Assembly (NCBI GenBank): GCA_963854835.1
Contig: OY978525.1
Coordinates: 57,272,855-57,336,854, forward strand
Direction of reading: 5' to 3'
Length of the DNA stretch: 64,000 bases
Source: Megamerina dolium
Taxonomy: Eukaryota; Arthropoda; Insecta; Diptera; Megamerinidae
Part shown: positions 43,920 through 55,275 of the stretch, in pieces
How positions within the stretch are numbered: position 1 is the stretch's first letter
Layout: every line of letters starts with the position of its first letter
Translations under genes and position numbers: made by a program
The notes under the pieces: generated by a model
Databases searched by the model: none
What the model saw: the letters and a program-made list of their open reading frames with translations, nothing else
What the model was told of the DNA's origin: nothing

Positions 43920-44876
43920 TTAACATATATTTATATTGCCGCGCAGAGAGAAAACAGCAGCTAATCGATTGTCCCTTTTAAGTTTATTGCCATAATTTAA
44001 TAAATTACGGTTTATCTTTTTCAGGCCTTCATGCAGATAAATAAATTCGTTCCCTCCGCAAGAGGTGTCATTCAGTGAAATCTGTCTGTTGTTGGCTCGT
44101 CGAAAGGCAGCAACAGCTTTAAATAAACGACTACAATCATATGACGAAAATAGCTTGATAACAAAAGAAGCGTTGTTGTTGTTATTGCTCTTCAAATTCT
44201 TAGATTTAGCTCTAAATACATCACGCAGCATAGCTGCGTGTTCGTGCTGAACAAGTTTCAATGCTTCCTCCTGATACGGCGCAAGTCGGTCCAAGGCCAT
44301 AACATTGCCAGCCAATTTCACTGCCTTCGCCTTCTTCGGAGCACTTCCACCAGCTTCCACCCATTGTTTCGATTGATTTTTGGTTTCAGGTGTGTAGTGG
44401 TGGACCCACGTTTCATCAACAGTTATTAATCGACACCAAAAATCAACAGGATTACGCTTTATCATGTCCAAACACCGCTGTGAAGTGGTCTCCAGAACTC
44501 GTTTTTGTTCGACACTGAGCAAACGCGGCACCCATCTTGCCGATAGCTTTTTCATATGCAAAATGTTGAACGCATGTTTATATGAGATGTTTACCATTTC
44601 AACAATCTCACGCAATTTGACTCGGCGATCATTCATTACGATATCGAGGATTTTCTTGATATTTTCTTCAGTAACCACCTCTTTTGGCCTTCCTGTTGAT
44701 AGTATTGTTGCAGTGCTTATTCGACCGCGTTTAAATTTAGCAATCCAATATTTTACCATGTAATCTAACGGAACAGACTCACCGTAATGTTTCCCGAGCT
44801 TTTCTTTTGTCTCTTTCGCCGTTTTCCCTTTCAAATAATAGTGTTTAATCACTGCACGAAATTCGCTTTTTTCCAT
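43920..44876 (-). CDS. open frame fusing mariner transposase to a LINE ORF1-like domain
   Basis: 318 codons from the ATG at 44876 without a stop. Residues 1-194 are mariner: HTH part (MEKSEFRAVIKHYYLKGKTA), HILHMKKLSARWVPRLLS-like block, and the first catalytic block ITVDETWVHHYTPETK, ending at KLAGNVMA (about 44295). Residues 195-318 are not mariner. The tail with FVIKLFSSYDCSRLFKAVAA, then FIYLHEGLKKINRNLL and LKRDNRLAAVFSLRGNINI, resembles the baculovirus-FP-like C-terminal domain found in some LINE ORF1 proteins (nucleic-acid-binding). The mariner second and third catalytic blocks are absent, so no transposase activity is expected. The join is in frame. No TIR was found. Confidence 0.7.
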   Translation of the reverse strand: MEKSEFRAVIKHYYLKGKTAKETKEKLGKHYGESVPLDYMVKYWIAKFKRGRISTATILSTGRPKEVVTEENIKKILDIVMNDRRVKLREIVEMVNISYKHAFNILHMKKLSARWVPRLLSVEQKRVLETTSQRCLDMIKRNPVDFWCRLITVDETWVHHYTPETKNQSKQWVEAGGSAPKKAKAVKLAGNVMALDRLAPYQEEALKLVQHEHAAMLRDVFRAKSKNLKSNNNNNASFVIKLFSSYDCSRLFKAVAAFRRANNRQISLNDTSCGGNEFIYLHEGLKKINRNLLNYGNKLKRDNRLAAVFSLRGNINIC

Positions 44877-45294
<418 letters not shown>

Positions 45295-45296
<2 letters not shown>

Positions 45297-46397
45297 GGTA
45301 TTGAATACAGGAGATCTCTGTATCAGAGTACTCTACACAACTATCAGTTGCTTGGAGACTTTTGCTGAGGCGGATCTGCTAGACGACTGATTTATTAGAC
45401 CAGGTAGCACTGGTCAATCCTATATATTCTTATTTTATAAGTAAGGTTAGGTATTCTAGTTAGGCGCAGAAATAAGAAATTGAATTTGTATTGAAATTGT
45501 AAAAAAGAAAGAAAGAAAGGAAAACAAAGAAAGAAAGGAAAATAAAGAAAAATAAAACAAAGTAGTAGTAGTCCCATTTGTACCGAGTCGAGCACTCTTC
45601 TAGTGTCGGTGAAATGATTGCCAATAGGCAATCGTGTGGAATTCGGTCCTCCTCCTGCAACAAGAGTTTTGCGCTACTCTCTTGTTTGACCCTGGCCGAC
45701 TTGGCAATACCTCAGCTGGAAACAAAAAGGCACGCGTTACAAATTGTCAATATCTGGATGTTCGGAAGAAACAATAAAACACAAATACAATCAGGATTAA
45801 CCGTGATAAATTACGCAAATACTTTCAAAAATATGTACGATCATCATTTGCGTAGTTCGGTTCAATTTATATTGTTTTACTTCAGTGCGCGTATTTTGCT
45901 TGATGTGATCATAACTAGCAAAACATAAACAGAAAAGATTGACAATCGCAAAAAACGGAGCATCTTAAAAAAATAGAACAAGATGTGCAAAAGTGGTTGA
46001 ACGCTGATGATGTTCAATATGTTCCTGATAAAACATAAGCTGCTTTTTGTGAGAAAACCGCACCAGGCAGAAAAATACAATACGTAAAGAAAGAATTGCG
46101 ATATGTACCAATGTAGAAAGATTGCACAAACTAAAGCCACCTGTGATCGGAAAAGCGATTGTACTAAGCCGTGTGTTTTGAACTTTAAAAACCCGGTAGG
46201 CTACGATTCCTCAACGAACGCATGGATGACATTCAAATATTTTTAAATGGACCATTTGTAAAGTAAGTAAGTAGCTAAAAAAAAATGTTTTTAAATAACG
46301 TTAAATTTGTATATGCTCACAGATGCGTCATTTCAGTGCTTTAAATAACTTGCTTCCAAAGACAATTCTTTTATTGAATAATTTAGCGCACTGACCC
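45295..46397. other. unassigned sequence
   Basis: A GAAA-rich stretch lies at 45500-45560. 45730-46140 has a decayed coding-like stretch (VINYANTFKNMYDHHLR, and after a frameshift WLNADDVQYVPDKT). I cannot place it in a known family. It could be a DNA-transposon remnant. Confidence 0.35.
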
Positions 46398-46629
46398 ATG
46401 AAAGAACTTTGCTCTCAGGACGGAAATATTGTTTGTATGTCACAGCAGCTGTTCAGTCAATGGACCAAAGTTACCAGCGACACGCTGTCAACGTTTGAGA
46501 TGGTTGGCGAGCTCTTCCGAAATGTGGAAGTTAGCACATCGAATGAGGACGACCTACTATGCTGTGACGTCGAGGACACCGATACGACGGTGACCGAGGC
46601 GTCTGTATTAAATATTGCAAAGGAAGATG

Positions 46630-47376
46630 CTCAGGGTGGTCCAGATTGATCTGCAGCAATCTAAAGCAGCTTCCGCTGCTCTCGTCCTTCGGCTAAGCGA
46701 TAAAGCGGAGGACATCTTTTTAGTTCAGGAATGCGCGGACTAAGCTCCCCAAATTATGAACTTTACTACGCTCAAAATGCAAGTATTTTAGTGTATGTAT
46801 TTTAGTGAAGAAATGCTACAAAGCATTCCTACTATCTGATTACAGCGACAAGGATACTGTGACCATTGCGTTAGATCATCAATGCCATATATATTGGCTG
46901 ATGTCTGCGTACATGGCTCACGATCATACTGAGCCCCCACCTCACCCTATAATAAGGAAGACAGCTCGGGAGGCGGAGAAACGAGAGGTGAATCTGGTGA
47001 TAGGAGCTGATGCCAACGTACATCATTATATCTGGGGCAGCACAGACAACAACGATCGAGGGAGTCACTTTTTAAATATATTATTAGGTCTAACTTGACT
47101 CTAGCAAATATGGGTACAGAACCGACCTTCATGACCTGCAACAGGGAGGAGGTTTTAGATATAACCCTTACAAACGACTCTTCGGACTGTCTAGTTAGGG
47201 AATGGAGGGTTGACAAAGAACACGCTTTCTCGGATCATAGGTATATTAGCTTCTGCCTTGATATAAGACCACAAAAGCAAATACAATTTTTTAATAGGAA
47301 ACGCATAAAATGGGATAAGTATAGAGCCACCCTAAATAAATCCCTCTCACATGGCGCCCTCAATCCTGCAAAATGA
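46630..47376 (+). pseudogene. LOA-type LINE endonuclease
   Basis: VQIDLQQSKAASAAL, then DIFLVQE (catalytic E, about 46707-46730), and VNLVIGADANVHHYIWGSTD (catalytic D and N, about 46989-47048). MGTEPTFMTCNREEVLDITL follows (about 47107-47168), then FSDHRYISF (catalytic SDH, about 47227-47255). Frameshifts lie near 46650, 46745 and 47096. All active-site blocks can be found, but not in one frame. Confidence 0.8.
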
Positions 47377-47638
47377 GGAGCAGCTTGAATCCGCTGTTCA
47401 ACAAATTACAGAAACTTGCAGGAAAGCTACTGTAGTGTCCTGTCCAATTTGAAGGACTCCAAAAAAGAACGGACCTCCATGGTGGTCGATAGAGATCATC
47501 ACTCTAAGGAAGGAGTGTCGACAGCAATTCAACCAAGCCAAAATCACTAATCAATGGCAACCCTATAAGCAGAGCCTACAAGTGTTTAAAAAGGCGATAA
47601 GGAAAGCAAAAAGATCATCATGATCTTTTGCAGTAACA

Positions 47639-48990
47639 TTGAGGAAATTTAAGAGGCAAGCCGCCTACGAAAGATTATCGCAACGAATCCAGTTACACTA
47701 TGAAGAGGGATTCATTATGAAGGGAGATGGTGATTGGACTATTTCAAGACTGGAAACTCTTCGGGTACTAATTGATACCCATTTTTCAAGCTCTTTGGAG
47801 GACAGCCCTGGTCGAACTCCCAATGTTAATCCTAGTAGTATTACCTACGACGTCTCGCACAAAATAATCAATAAAACAAAGATTAATTGGGCCATAAATA
47901 ATTTTAAACCATTCAAGTCACCAGGACCTGATGGTATTATACCCGCGGACATGCAGAAGTGTGCGGATTTTCTAACACCTTGGTTGGAGGTAATCTTCTC
48001 TGTATGCCTAAGGCTATGTTATGTCCCCAAGACATGGCTAAAAAAACGTGGTGTTTATTCATAAAGGCGGAAAAACACCCCACTCAAAGCCATGTGATTT
48101 CAGACCTATAAGTCTATCATCCTTCTTACTGAAAACCCTTGAAAGACTACTTGATGTGCGCTTAAGGGGCTCTATAGATGCTAAGAATATCTCTTCATTG
48201 CAACACGCATATAACAAAGACAAGACCGTTGAGACAGCCCTTCACTCACTTGTGCAGAAGATCGAAACATCTATGCACTGTAAAGAATATAGCCTGGTCA
48301 CCTTTCTAGATATTGAGGGGGCTTTCAATAACATAAACCCAGAAGCAGTCGAAAAATCTCTTGTTATGCTTAAGGTGCATGAACCTATTATTAGATTCAT
48401 TAGTCTGTTGATAAAGCAAATAGTGATAAACTCAAAATTGGGTACCTCATGTATTAGTAGATTAGCGATTTAGGGCACCCCTCAAGCGGGTGTGTTGTCG
48501 CCTATTTTGTGGAACTTAACGATGAAAGAAGTTCTCATATCATTACAGGCCACGGGCTGCAAAGCGGTGGCTTATGCAGATGACGTGGCACTTGTGGCAT
48601 CGGGAAAATATTTAAATACACCAACGAACTGATGAACCATGACTTATCAATCCTGTCCAAATGGGCATCAAACTCTGGTCTGGCCATCAACATTGCCAAA
48701 ACTGAGCTGGTCCTCTTTACTAGAAACCATAAAATACCTTATCTAGAATTGGGGGAACTAGTCTAAAACTAACAGAACAGGCGAAGTACTTGGGTTTAAC
48801 TTTAGATAGAAAACTAAGTTGGAAACCAAACAGCGAGGAAAGGGTTCATAAAGCAACTGCAGCACTCTATTCCTGTAAAAGTTGTAGGTAAAAGATGGGG
48901 GATGAGTCAAGATACAATCGTATCTTGATCATATCTTTTTTACGGAGTGATAGTCTGGTGGAAATTGTTAAATAAGCAGGTGCACAGATG
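47639..48990 (+). pseudogene. LOA-type LINE reverse transcriptase
   Basis: The linker GDWTISRLETLRVLIDTHF (about 47729-47785), then FKPFKSPGPDGIIPADMQ (about 47902-47955). After a frameshift come VFIHKGGKTPHSKPCDFRPI (about 48050-48108), SLVTFLDIEGAFNNINPEAV (about 48293-48351) and AGVLSPILWNLTM (about 48488-48525). The intact active site AYADDVALVASGK follows (48570-48608; YADD at 48573-48584), then AKYLGLTLDRKLSWKP. Stops at 48064 and 48471 and frameshifts near 48610 and 48760 inactivate it. Confidence 0.85.
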
Positions 48991-50040
48991 GCTAATAGAC
49001 AAGGTTCAGAGGTGTTGACAACAGGTGCTATAAGAACCCCCCCTTCAAAAGCACTCTACTCGCTATTGCATCTACTGCCCGTAGATTTATTTGGCAAGCA
49101 AAAAGCGCTTATATTACCAATTAGGCTAAATATAGTTTCACGCTGGGCTCAACCAGGATACGGGCTTTCAAGGATCCTGGGGGAGTGTACTACAATTCCG
49201 AATGCCATTGTCTATACCATTCCCATACCATGCTTTGACAATAGATTTTTAACCCATATACCCTCAAGAGAAGAATGGAATAGGGGTATTGTCAACAACA
49301 CTGGAGTTCAATCGGTACAATTCCACGCAGATGGCTCCAAATTGGAGGAAGGGGTAAGAGGTGGCGTCTTTTCTGATTCCTCACGCGTAAAGCTTAAGTT
49401 CCGATTACCCGACTTTGCAGTGTTTTTCAAGCTGAAATTATGGCTATAAAGGAGGCGGCAACGTGGCTTCACTGTAATATAATATCTTTCAAAGATGTTT
49501 ATACCTACACCGATAGTCAAGCCGCCATTAAATCTCTCGCAGGAACGTTCGCCAAATCGGCACTTGCCCTTAAATGTCGCTCAGATCATAACAAGCTAGC
49601 GGACCACTACAATGTACAAATTGTATGGGTACTAGGGCATAGGGACATTCCAGGTAACTGTGAGGCAGGTTAATTGACAAGGTCGGGCACTTGGTTGCCA
49701 GCGATCTACCCATCTCATCAAGCAGGAATTCCCCTTGCAACATGCAAGCTTCTTGTCACATAACATTACCTCACCATAGCCAACAGAAGATGGCGGGATG
49801 AGAGATCTTGTGCTACTACTAGGAAAGCCTGGCCAAACCTTGACAATAGAAGAACTCGTTTACTGTTGTCAATGAGTAGGAAAACTATCAGTAGTGTAGT
49901 TGCCGTACTCACGGGCCACTTGCTTGTGGGTAGGCATACTGCAAAGCTTGGTTTACCCGCCAACGATTTTTGTCGCAGCTACCAGGACGAGGAAAAAGAA
50001 GAATATTATTCCCTGCCGTTAGCGCTAAATCGAGAGTACC
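48988..50040 (+). pseudogene. LOA-type LINE RNase H and C-terminal region
   Basis: QFHADGSKLEEGVRGGVFS (about 49318-49374) is the first RNase H motif. VFQ-type sequence and AIKEAATWLHCN (about 49440-49475) supply the E block. VYTYTDSQAAIKSLAG (about 49497-49545) gives the D block, and WVLGHRDIPGNCEA (about 49627-49670) the final H block. VVAVLTGHLLVGRHTAKLGL (about 49898-49957) and DFCRSYQDEEKEE (about 49965-50005) are the C-terminal region, with a single Cys left of the usual CCHC. Compared with the copy at 14820, the RNase H is better preserved. Confidence 0.8.
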
Positions 50041-50355
50041 AAAATTGTGACATACATTTTACATACATAAATCTCATAGCATTTACCTGTCGGTGCTTGA
50101 CCAAAAGGGAAGTACAACAATTATATTGTACAATCTTACTTGCACTCCGTGTATTCTTGCGGCTATTTGATAAACTCTATTTACTCGATCTCTCACTCTC
50201 ACTATTTGGTGCAATTAATTATATACTTATCAGCGCCAACAACAGGTATGTTGTGATTATCACTACACATACATACTCGTACATACAAAAATTATACAAA
50301 AAATTATTTTCAACCTGCTAATGCTCTTAGCAACAACAAGTTCATTGTACATATA
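50041..50355. other. no recognisable gene
   Basis: AT-rich stretch between the LOA-type LINE and the DD41D transposon; no motif seen. Confidence 0.45.
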
Positions 50356-51652
50356 AAGGGTTATCCATTTCGCGGTTTCAAAAGTATAGGGCTAGAATTC
50401 GACATCTGTCAAACTGAGTTGTTAAAACAATTTCTTTCTTTTTCAGTTCAAAGTCTGACATTTGCGAAAATGGATCGCTTAACTATCGCACAACGCATTA
50501 AAATTGTAAAAACCTACTACAAAAATGGTGATTCTGCCACAGCCACATATCGTGCTTTAAGAGGAGATTATGGTTTACATAATCGTCCAACTACGCAAGC
50601 AATTGGCAAAATTGTGAAGAAATATGAAGATACTGGATCGGTTACAGATATTGTAAGGCCTGTGCATCATCGTTTCGCTCGTACCACCGAAAATATCGCT
50701 GCTGTAAGTGAAAGTGTTGCCGAAGACCCGAATGTGTCGATTCCTCGTCGTTCTCAGGAATTAGGACTGTCTTACGGCACATTATGGCGTATTTTGCATT
50801 TGGATCTACACCTACATCCATATAAAATCCAGCTCACACAACAACTGAAGCCAGCTGACCATTCACAACGTCGTAGATACGTCGAATGGGTGCTTGAACA
50901 ACAGGCGGTGACGGCGATTTTTCGAACAAAATTTTCTTCAGCGACGAAGCACATTTCTCACTCGGTGGGTATGTTAACAAACAAAATTGTCGTATTTGGG
51001 GTTCTGAGAATCCTCAAGTAATTGAAGAGAGGCCACTACATCCACAAAAAGTCACTGCTTGGTGCGCTCTTTGGTCCGGAGGTGTGATTGGACCTTACTT
51101 CTTCGAAAACGACGATGGAACGACTGTCACCGTCAATTCGGAGCGTTATGGTCATATGATAACCGACTTTTTTTTGCCTGCTATTGAAGAATACGACTTA
51201 GAGAATATGTGGTTTCAACAAGACAGTGCCACATGCCACACAACTCGAGCGAATATGGCTTTATTGCAAGAGAAATTTTCTGGCCGCGTAATTTTTCGTC
51301 GTGGCGATATCAAGTGGCCACCAAGATCATACGATTTGACACCGCTTGACTTTTTTTTGTGGGGCTACGCGAAAGACCGTGTTTATACAGATAAACCTTT
51401 AACTCTTGAGCACCTAAAAACCAACATTCGTCGGCTGAGATACCGCCCAATATGTGTCAAAAAGTGGTCGAAAATTACCTCAAAAGAATCGATGCTTGCA
51501 ACAATTCGCGTGGTGGTCATTTAAATGATGTAGTTTTTCACACATAATGTCAACGTTCAAACTTTATAATAAAAAAGAAATATCATGATAAAAAATATTT
51601 TATATATGTTTTATTTACATTTACTTTTGAAACCGCAAAATGGATAACCCTT
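50356..51652 (+). mobile_element. DD41D 'rosa'-like Tc1/mariner element with TIRs
   Basis: 1297 bp. TIRs of about 31 bp: AAGGGTTATCCATTTCGCGG at 50356 and its inverted partner AAGGGTTATCCATTTTGCGG ending at 51652, differing by one base over this stretch. TA dinucleotides flank both ends (50354-50355 and 51653-51654). One transposase gene lies inside with short UTRs. Confidence 0.9.
50470..51540 (+). pseudogene. DD41D transposase, two frameshifts
   Basis: ATG at 50470. The HTH region is MDRLTIAQRIKIVKTYYKNG and then IPRRSQELGLSYGTLWRILH. A frameshift near 50905 moves FFSDEAHFSLGGYVNKQNCR (first catalytic D) to the next frame, where the code continues VTAWCALWSGGVIGPYFFEN. The second block is WFQQDSATCHTTRANM and the third is RSYDLTPLDFFLWGYAKDRV. 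Between the second D and the D of TPLD lie 41 residues, the DD41D spacing described for the rosa family. A second frameshift near 51432 moves the C-terminus. All three acidic residues are present but not in one frame. Confidence 0.85.
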
Positions 51653-51846
51653 TATTATACATATATTTGGAATCAACCCAACGAGAAAAAAATGAAACTG
51701 GGAAGTAATAGTATATGCGATTATAAAAATATTTCTGTGCTATACAAAATACATATAATATAAGATGTAGCAAATCCAAATCAAGCCTTAATTCGGACCA
51801 CGCACATATTATGGTACATATTATATACTTATATCTATAAACATAC

Positions 51847-52154
51847 TGTTGAAATAAAACACGGCGAGTTTAATTGAGCAAGTACACAGTATTATATTTA
51901 ACAGGTTCTGAAGAACAAAGTAAAGTGAAGAGAGAAAATATTATATGTACATGTTATATATGAGTATATACATATATGAAATTGAACAGTTAGAAATGAC
52001 AATAGTAGAGTTGAAATAGCTGAATACAATAGCGAATTACAATATGCCACGTATTAAAAAACTCAACGAATATTACACAGTTATGTAAACAAAATAGTGT
52101 TGCTGTTAAACAATGTTGCTTTTAACACTCTCACTCATTGTTTGAATTGCAACA
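51847..52154 (-). repeat. copia 3' LTR
   Basis: 308 bp. On the minus strand it begins TGTTGCAATTCAAACAATG and ends TTTATTTCAACA, so TGTTG/CAACA form the short inverted ends usual in copia. It is preceded by the purine-rich GCTTTTAGGGA. Confidence 0.7.
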
Positions 52155-52157
52155 TCC

Positions 52158-53672
52158 CTAAAAGCTGTAAATTTTTCTTAAAACGTTGGCTTGTAAATGG
52201 CTTTGTGAATATATCTGCGCGTTGTAACTCAGTGTTGACATATTTGAATTTAATAGTCTTATTCTTTTGATGAAATGTAACCTTATGTCAATATGCTTTG
52301 TACCGTGATGCAATCCCGGATTTCCAATGAGTCGAATTGCATCCTGATTATCGACGTTAAGAACTGTAGGTGGGTGTAGAATATAACCAACATCGGCCAA
52401 AAGTTGTTGAAGCCAAATTAACTCCTTCACACGATGCCATGCACTCGGCTTCCGTTGTCGATAAAGCAACAGTTTTTTGATGATGGCTCCTCCAAGTTAC
52501 AATGCTGTCATTTATAAGAAACGCGTAGCCTGTTGTAGATCGCCTTGTATCGATGTCTCGCGCGAAATCTGCGTCAGTATAGCCTTAAAATTTAAAAGAG
52601 TTATCTGATCTGTACTCAATGCAGTAGTCTATGGTTGCTTTCAAGTAACGAAATATCCTTTTGACGGCTTGTACGTGGCAGTTTTTAGGATTTTCGGTGA
52701 ATTTACTGACTTCGCCAACTGCTTACGAAATATCAGGTCTGGACACTGTACCAGCAAACATCAAATAGGCAACAGCTTCTCTGAATGGATATTTTATTTT
52801 GTTTTCCTCACTCAATTTCGATAGATATACATTGCTGTCACTTGGAGTTGAAACACCTTTTGCATCATCCATATTAAATCGATTAAGTATTTTCATTATA
52901 TGGCAATGCTGGCTAATTTTTATTGATTTCTTAAATCTATCTCGGTGAATTTCAAGTCTAACATAATAGTTGTTTCCGTCATACGTGATACGAAAATTGT
53001 TTGATAATTTTTCAATAAATAATTTTAAAGCTGCTTTGTTTGCAGATATTATAACCCATCATCAACGTATAGAAGCAAAATAATCTTGCTATTTTGAATA
53101 TTTCCATGAAAGACACAATGATCAGCACTTGATTGCTTCATTCTAAATGTTTGTAAAAATTCAGTAAATTTCGAGTTCCATTTGCGAAAAGCTTGTTTAA
53201 GGCCATAAAGACCCTTTTTGAGACGAAACACTAAATTTTTACCAGGACTAACATTGATGCCTTCTGGAATACTCATATAAATTTCCTCACTGAGGTCACC
53301 GTATAAAAACGTAGTTTTTACATCGAACTGCATCATTTCAATGTTTTCAAAGGCAGCAATCACCATGGCAACTCTCACTGAATCATATCGAACTACAGGC
53401 GAGTAAGTCTCCCTATAGTCTATACCAGGTTCTTGCGAATAGCCTTTGGCCATTAGTCGTGGTTTAAATACCGGTTTTTGATTTGGATTTGATTTAATTT
53501 TAAATACCCATTTGCATCCCACAATATTTTTATCATAGGGTTTTGCGACCAATTCCCAAGTTTGATTAAGCTTAAGGGAATTTACTAAATAATTTATCGC
53601 CGATTTACAGTTTGTTGCATATTTCGAATTCATATCGTCATCATAAGTATCAGGCTCTGGTATAGTTGCCAA
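52158..53672 (-). pseudogene. copia reverse transcriptase and RNase H
   Basis: The 207-codon frame (53672-53049) holds LNQTWELVAKPYDKNIVGCK, then WVFKIKSN and FKPRLMAKGYSQEPGIDYRE. Next come MMQFDVKTTFLYGDLSEEIY (A to T beside the catalytic D) and LLLYVDDGL with YVDD intact. After frameshifts, 52469-52158 gives the RNase H part: WHRVKELIWLQQLLADVGYI, VDNQDAIRLIGNPGLHHGTK and HIDIRLHFI. Stops around 52470-53040 break the middle. The RT makes cDNA in the particle; this copy is inactive. Confidence 0.85.
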
Positions 53673-53779
53673 ACAACCTATGTAACCATAGCCAAATCGT
53701 TGAGGGAGTACAACATCTCTACGTAGACCATACCGTTTGTTCTCCCTGTATGTTCAATAACTGAATCTGTAAATTCAGA

Positions 53780-54016
53780 ATTGGTAGGTGTAGTTCACAC
53801 ATCGGTTGTTGATGCTTCCGTTTTCAACGAAGACTTGGGTGTGCTGGAGATATGCTGCCGAAGTGAAAAATCGCTTTCATTTTCTTGTTCACGGCTGCCA
53901 CTGACCGTATATTCCTCGTCGTCATCGTGGAATGGTCCAATTTTAATTAACTTTTCATTGAAAACGACGTCGCAGCTAACTACCACCTTTTTTGTCTCTG
54001 GATCGTATAAACGAAA
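53780..54016 (-). pseudogene. copia integrase-to-RT linker
   Basis: The minus strand reads FRLYDPETKKVVVSCDVVFN at the insertion edge, then an acidic stretch (HDDDEEYTVSGSREQENESD). The first block is the standard end of copia integrase. Its upstream half, PSAT, lies beyond the Jockey at 58120. Confidence 0.8.
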
Positions 54017-54169
54017 ATTTGTTTTTTTTTTCCTAACAAGCTTTTTTTATTGGATCTTTCTAAAATTACTTAGAAACTAACAATAAGTAATCAAATCTTA
54101 CAAACTAACTAAAATTATGTGATATTCCCAAGGTTCCATCACAATTTGTTGAGTCGCGAGGTATAGCAA

Positions 54170-55275
54170 TTTCACAGCATATTCAGTGTGTCTTTTCTTT
54201 AGCTTCTGCAGGACATTGCAACTTCCTCAGAAATTGTGGGTACATTTAAATCTGGATGGATGTTAACGTTCCTCATATACCAAGGCGCGTTTACAATAAT
54301 TCGCAGACACTTGGATTGTATTCGCTGCAATTTTTCGATATTAGAGGGAGATGCGGTGCCCCATAACTGAATACCATTAGTCCAAATTGGCTTCAGGATT
54401 GCTTTATATAATAGCACTTTGTATTCGAGATTCAACTTTGATCTTTTGTGTAACAGCCACCATAACTGATTCATTTTAAGCTTGATCTGAGTTTTCTTTG
54501 CCTCTATGTGATTTTTACATGTCAGCCTTCTGTCGAGGTGAATACCCAAGTACTTTGTTGAGGAACATTGTGGAACTGATTGGCCATTAATTTTAAGTGG
54601 GGGACATGTATCTGGCCTTAGCGTGAAGGTTACATGTACGCTCTTTGATTCATTGACTTTTATACGCCATTTTGCTAGCCAGATTTCGAGAGATTTCACA
54701 GATTTCGATTTCACAGCATATTCAGTGTGTCTCTTCTTTTTAATCGACGATGCCCCGTGCTCGGCAACAATTGCCTAGCAAGGGGATTCGGATGATTGTG
54801 TAATTTTTGAATGCAGCTTCTGCAGGACATTGCAATTTCCTCAGAAATTGTGGGTACATTTAAATCTCGATGGATGTTAACGTTCCTCATATACCAAGGC
54901 GCGTTTACAATAATTCGCAGACACTTGGATTGTATTCGCTGCAATTTTTCGATTTCTCGAGGGAGATGCGGTGCCCCAAAACTGAATACCATAAGTCCAG
55001 ATTGGCTTCAGGATTGCTTTATATAATAGCACTTTATATTCGAGATTCAACTTTGATCTTTTGTGTAACAGCCACTATAACTGATTAATTTTAAACTTGA
55101 TCTGAGTTTTCTTTTCCTCTATGTGATTTTTCCAGGTCAGCCTTCTGTCGAGGTGAATACCCAAGTACTTTGTTGAGGAACATTGTGGAACTGATTGGCC
55201 ATTAATTTTAAGTGGTGGACATGTATCTAGCCTTAGCGTGAAGGTTACATGTACGCTCTTTGATTCATTGACTTT
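54170..55275. repeat. direct duplication of Jockey 1 3' part (about 0.53 kb units)
   Basis: About 54170-54705 and 54712-55275 share long identical stretches (ATATTCAGTGTGTC start, then the TTACATGTACGCTCTTTGATTC end). The left copy lacks about 80 bp between GTGTGTC and CAGCTTCTGCAGG-like sequence that the right copy has. The right copy lacks the segment encoding LEIWLAKWRIK that the left copy has. The join is at about 54705-54715 (AGATTTCACAGATTTCGATT). Confidence 0.85.

Larger units (their letters stand above)
46398..50040 (+). mobile_element. LOA-type LINE, second copy, degenerate
   Basis: Runs from an ORF1-tail-like frame (46398-46649) through endonuclease, RT, RNase H and a C-terminal domain, all plus strand. 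It is more complete than the copy at 12312-15575, because the endonuclease start VQIDLQQSKAASAALVLRLS (about 46638-46697) is present. More than ten frameshifts and stops break ORF2. The ends are not defined by a target duplication. It abuts the DD41D element region near 50040-50355. Confidence 0.8.
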
